A DNA stretch of 57,062 nt, taken from the NCBI GenBank assembly GCA_001543385.1, contig LPNH01000014.1:1315-58376 (forward strand). Reading direction: 5' to 3'. This document shows positions 54,048 through 57,062 of this stretch, in pieces (positions within the stretch are counted from its first letter, which is position 1; each line of letters opens with the position of its first letter). The position numbers and the translations under genes are program-made. The notes beneath the pieces were generated by a model, which was given only the letters and a program-made list of their open reading frames with translations, searched no databases and was not told the DNA's origin. Source of the stretch: Candidatus Hemicellulosilyticus sp. P3 (lineage in GTDB: Bacteria; Bacteroidota; Bacteroidia; Bacteroidales; P3).

Positions 54048-56945
54048 TTATTTCACCACCGTCACGCGGCGGGCGGGGCTGCCCTCCACCTGCAGCAGGT
54101 AGACGCCTGCGGCGGGGGCGGTGAGGGTGAGCGGCGCGGCGGCCGTGCCGCGGTAGAGGATGCGGCCCAGCGCGTCGCTCAGCGTCACGCGGCGACCTTC
54201 GGCTCCACTCACCACGAGGCGGCCGTCGCGGACCTCGAGGGACACACCGTCGGCGCTCTCCGCGTCGGCGATGCCCTCTGTCGGGGCGAAGTAGGCCATG
54301 TAGGTGGCGGCGGCGGTGACCAGTATCTCGCGCGGGTTGGCGGTGGCGCCGTCCTGCCACTGCAGGAAACTGTAGCCTTCACGGGCTGTGGCGGTCAAGG
54401 TGGCGGTGTCGCCTTCCGTGTAGCTGCCGCCCCCGCTGACTGTGCCGCGCGTGATGTCGGCGCTCAGCACGGTGAGCGCGTAGCGCTGCGGCTCCGGATC
54501 GGTGGTGACGATGTTGCTGCGCGAGCTGACGCCACCGTCTTTGGACGGGCTCAGACGCACCACTTCTATCTGGTAGTAGTCGGCGGCGCTTTCGTTGAGG
54601 TCGCTGTAGGTGGTCGCCGTGGACGGCAGGGTGGCCAGCGGGCTCAGGTTGCCGGCCGTCGTGCCGCGGTAGATGCGGTAGGTGCTGTAGGCGAAGCCGG
54701 CGTAGGGGGTCCAGGCGAGGTTCCAGGTGCCGCCCTGGCCTTGGCTGATCTGCAGGTGTATGGTGCTGTGCACGGTGCTCTTGGCGCTCTCGCTGCCGTC
54801 GGGCCGCTCCGCGCTCAGGCGGTAGCTGTAGGCGCGCACCGACGGGTTGGACTGGTCGTCGCTCCAGCTGTAGGCGGTGGCGCCGGTGGCACGCACGGTG
54901 CCCACCGGCTCGTAGACGCCGGCCTGTGTGCCTTCGCGGTAGACGCGGTAGCTCGAGATGCCGTTTCCGCTTTGCGCTGTCCAGTACACGCTGTTGTGGC
55001 CGTTGCTGTCCACGCCCACGTAGGTTATCTGCGGCGCGTCGCTCTGGTCGGCCTCGAAGAGGGCCATGTAAGCGGCGTCGGCGGTCACGGTGACGGTACG
55101 CGGGTTGGCGGTGTCGCCGTCGCTCCATTGCACGAAGTGGTAGCCATAGTTGGCAATGGCGCGGAAGGTAAAGCTCTCGCCTTCCTCCACCTCGCCACCA
55201 GCGCTCACAGTGCCCATCTCCGGATCAGCACTCACGACAGTAACGGTATAGGACGTCATCACCGCGTCGGTTTCGAAGTAGGCAATGAATGTTGTATCGG
55301 ACGTGATGGTCGCCGTGCGCTCGGCATTGGTGTCGCCGTCGTTCCAGTGAGTGAAGTGGTAGCCTTCGTTGGCAGTAGCAGTGATAGTAGCGGTCTCGCC
55401 GTCCTCGACGGTGGCCGATGCGCTGCCGTTGATGGTGGCGGTGCCCATTGTCGGGTCGGCGCTGCTGACGCTGACGGTGAAGTAAACGACCTCATCGACG
55501 CAGGGGTCGATGGTGTTGTTGCACATGCTCCAGCCCGCAGCATGGCGGTAGGCACTGCCGGCGTTGCAAGGCACAACGATGGGGGTGTTGACCAACGAGG
55601 AGTCGTAGTAATACACCGTGTCGATAATGGGCGGCATGCTGCCTAACATCCTCAGTGTGTCGAGGTTGTCAAAAACGCCAAAACCAAGGTACGACAGCGA
55701 TGCAGGCAACGTTATGTCGGCAATCCCTGTGACGGCAAATGCCTCATCGCCTATACTCGCTACCGTTGACGGGATATTGATGTCTGTCAGGCCTTCACAT
55801 TTTTTAAAGGCTCTACCACTGATAACCTCAAGCCCTTCCGGCAGGGAAATATTGGTCAAATCGGAACTGTAGAAAGCCTGGAGCCCTACCGTGTCCACGG
55901 CGGCAGGCACTGTGAAACTGCTTAACTGATAGTCGCATCCTGTGACCTTGGTCTTGCTTTGATTGCGATACACGAGGCCATCCTCGATGTACCCATTAAA
56001 TGTCTTTGCACCAAGGACCCATCCATCATTTATACTCCAATTTTCTACATTGATATTCCTTGGGTAATTAATGTTGTTCACACCAAAGAATGTCTGAATA
56101 TCGTAAGAAGAATTGTCTTCAAAACTATATATATTCGTAGTGCTTGGAATGTTAATTGAGAGAACCTTATAACAATTTAAGAAGGCACCACCCACTATTG
56201 CCGTGAGGCTTTCAGGCAGTGTGATTATTCCGGTCAATCTATCGCACCAGCCAAAAGCCATGCCGTCAATCGTCGTCAACGAGGATGGGAGTGAGAGGGA
56301 GGTGAGTGCCGAGTGGTAAAAAGCATACTTACCTATATATGTCAGCGACGACGGGAAGGAGACCGACGTGATTGCCGTATTGCTAAAGGCACGCTCCTCT
56401 ATATATGTCACTCCGTTCGGGATTGTGAAATCCCCCGTCAGTCGCGGGCAGTTGGCAAATGTCCAGCTCTCGATACCTGTACCAAAGTACCAATTAGAAC
56501 TCGTAATACTCGCCCATGTCACCGTACTGGGCACTGTCACAGATTCCAAACTATCGCATCCATAGAAAGCCATTTGTCCAATATTCTTCAGGGTGCCCGG
56601 AAGTGTGACCGACGTAAGCCCATCGCACTGCATGAATGTGTATTGAGAAATTCCTATAACGGGATAAGCAACACCACGGTAGTGAACACTGTCAGGGATG
56701 ACGAGCGCCCCCGTGGGCAAAGCGTTGGACCCCCAGATATGGGTGTTTGTGTTAATCGCCGTTCCGGTTCCGGGATGCGTAACGATAGCCCCCCTTGTGT
56801 ATGTGTTTGCGGCGGCCTCGGTCGTTACACTATAATAAAGCATCTGCCCGCTTGGAGCCTGCTCCGAATGGTTATGCGCCGATACGTTTGTGCTGACAAA
56901 CAAAGAAATCAGAGCGAGAACAACAAAAAAATTACTTTTTTTCAT
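54048..56945 (-). CDS. BspA-like leucine-rich repeat surface protein with InlB-type repeats and a T9SS-like tail
   Basis: From the ATG at 56945 the protein has 965 residues. A signal peptide (MKKSNFFVVLALISLFVSTN) is followed by BspA/TpLRR leucine-rich repeats from about 85 to 470 (CDGLTSVTLPGTLKNIGQMA is typical). Next come two InlB B-like repeats (about 485-560 and 567-640: YTVTVVSADPEMGTVSAGG ... QWSDGDTANPRTVTV), fibronectin-like strands (about 645-815), a third B-like repeat (820-890), and a C-terminal domain (905-965) with LSDALGRILYRG and AAGVYLLQVEGSPARRVTVV, which resembles type IX secretion sorting domains. It is likely an adhesin displayed on the cell surface. The LRR half is clearly more AT-rich than the C-terminal half. 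Confidence 0.85.
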   Translation of the reverse strand: MKKSNFFVVLALISLFVSTNVSAHNHSEQAPSGQMLYYSVTTEAAANTYTRGAIVTHPGTGTAINTNTHIWGSNALPTGALVIPDSVHYRGVAYPVIGISQYTFMQCDGLTSVTLPGTLKNIGQMAFYGCDSLESVTVPSTVTWASITSSNWYFGTGIESWTFANCPRLTGDFTIPNGVTYIEERAFSNTAITSVSFPSSLTYIGKYAFYHSALTSLSLPSSLTTIDGMAFGWCDRLTGIITLPESLTAIVGGAFLNCYKVLSINIPSTTNIYSFEDNSSYDIQTFFGVNNINYPRNINVENWSINDGWVLGAKTFNGYIEDGLVYRNQSKTKVTGCDYQLSSFTVPAAVDTVGLQAFYSSDLTNISLPEGLEVISGRAFKKCEGLTDINIPSTVASIGDEAFAVTGIADITLPASLSYLGFGVFDNLDTLRMLGSMPPIIDTVYYYDSSLVNTPIVVPCNAGSAYRHAAGWSMCNNTIDPCVDEVVYFTVSVSSADPTMGTATINGSASATVEDGETATITATANEGYHFTHWNDGDTNAERTATITSDTTFIAYFETDAVMTSYTVTVVSADPEMGTVSAGGEVEEGESFTFRAIANYGYHFVQWSDGDTANPRTVTVTADAAYMALFEADQSDAPQITYVGVDSNGHNSVYWTAQSGNGISSYRVYREGTQAGVYEPVGTVRATGATAYSWSDDQSNPSVRAYSYRLSAERPDGSESAKSTVHSTIHLQISQGQGGTWNLAWTPYAGFAYSTYRIYRGTTAGNLSPLATLPSTATTYSDLNESAADYYQIEVVRLSPSKDGGVSSRSNIVTTDPEPQRYALTVLSADITRGTVSGGGSYTEGDTATLTATAREGYSFLQWQDGATANPREILVTAAATYMAYFAPTEGIADAESADGVSLEVRDGRLVVSGAEGRRVTLSDALGRILYRGTAAAPLTLTAPAAGVYLLQVEGSPARRVTVVK

Positions 56946-57062
56946 GTTATTTATTATTGCTTCTCCGGCACGATTCCCGTGGATGCCGGCGATGGAACTG
57001 TAAGGAAAACACACAAAAGAAGCGCGGGAATCTAACTTGCCTATCCCGCATTCCAGGCTCTC

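Noticed and set aside
54741..55646. Open frame of 301 codons on the plus strand
   Set aside because: Antisense to the repeat region of the surface protein; mostly Ala, Val, Gly and His, as expected of a shadow frame.

Overview
This window looks like a chromosomal piece of a member of the Bacteroidales (phylum Bacteroidota). The evidence is: promoter boxes of the TTTG / TAnnTTTG type in front of many genes; gene starts without Shine-Dalgarno sequences; a tmRNA whose tag reads GETDYALAA; zinc-free forms of ribosomal proteins S4, S14 and L36; a single fused str-S10-spc-alpha ribosomal locus without tuf between fusA and rpsJ; and a BspA-like surface protein ending in what looks like a type IX secretion sorting domain. 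Genus and species cannot be decided from the sequence.

Layout. (1) 1-7344, minus strand: a polysaccharide (O-antigen or capsule) locus with a Wzx flippase cut by the window edge, two DegT/DnrJ-type aminotransferase genes, a WbqC-like protein, an ATP-grasp enzyme, an initiating sugar-phosphate transferase and an Alg13/Alg14-type split glycosyltransferase. Both aminotransferase genes carry in-frame internal deletions; one is probably dead. (2) 7561-8253: tmRNA and tRNA-Asp with their own terminators. (3) 8340-11549: a small lipoprotein hidden in a false 5' extension, a SprT-like metalloprotease, a sodium:solute symporter and rsgA. (4) 11614-17627, plus strand: a VOC-domain protein followed by five genes for a heterodisulfide-reductase-like (Hdr) complex with a menaquinol-type membrane subunit. 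(5) 17608-18983: three small AT-rich genes of unknown role. (6) 19107-24166, minus strand: an apparent sulfonolipid (capnine) pathway: SDR reductase, cysteate-synthase-like enzyme, cysteine-dioxygenase-like cupin, alpha-oxoamine synthase of the cysteate acyltransferase type, and an AraC regulator. (7) 24314-27250, plus strand: a redox operon with a bacterioferritin-like protein, small winged-helix protein, radical SAM enzyme, flavodoxin-like protein and MBL-fold hydrolase. (8) 27403-34936: CPBP protease, UbiA prenyltransferase, NatAB-like ABC exporter, CBS-domain transporter, comEC and an LEA14-like lipoprotein. (9) 35014-53733, minus strand: the ribosomal protein supercluster from rpsL to rplQ with secY, map, infA, rpoA and fusA. 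(10) 54048-56945: a large BspA/InlB-repeat surface protein.

The two most interesting regions are the Hdr-like cluster and, 1.5 kb further on, the sulfonolipid cluster. The second makes good biochemical sense as a unit: sulfite or cysteine sulfur goes to cysteate, cysteate plus acyl-ACP gives 3-ketocapnine, and the SDR reduces it to capnine. The first is a membrane-linked iron-sulfur complex of unknown substrate. Whether the two are linked through sulfur chemistry is a speculation that is flagged as such below.
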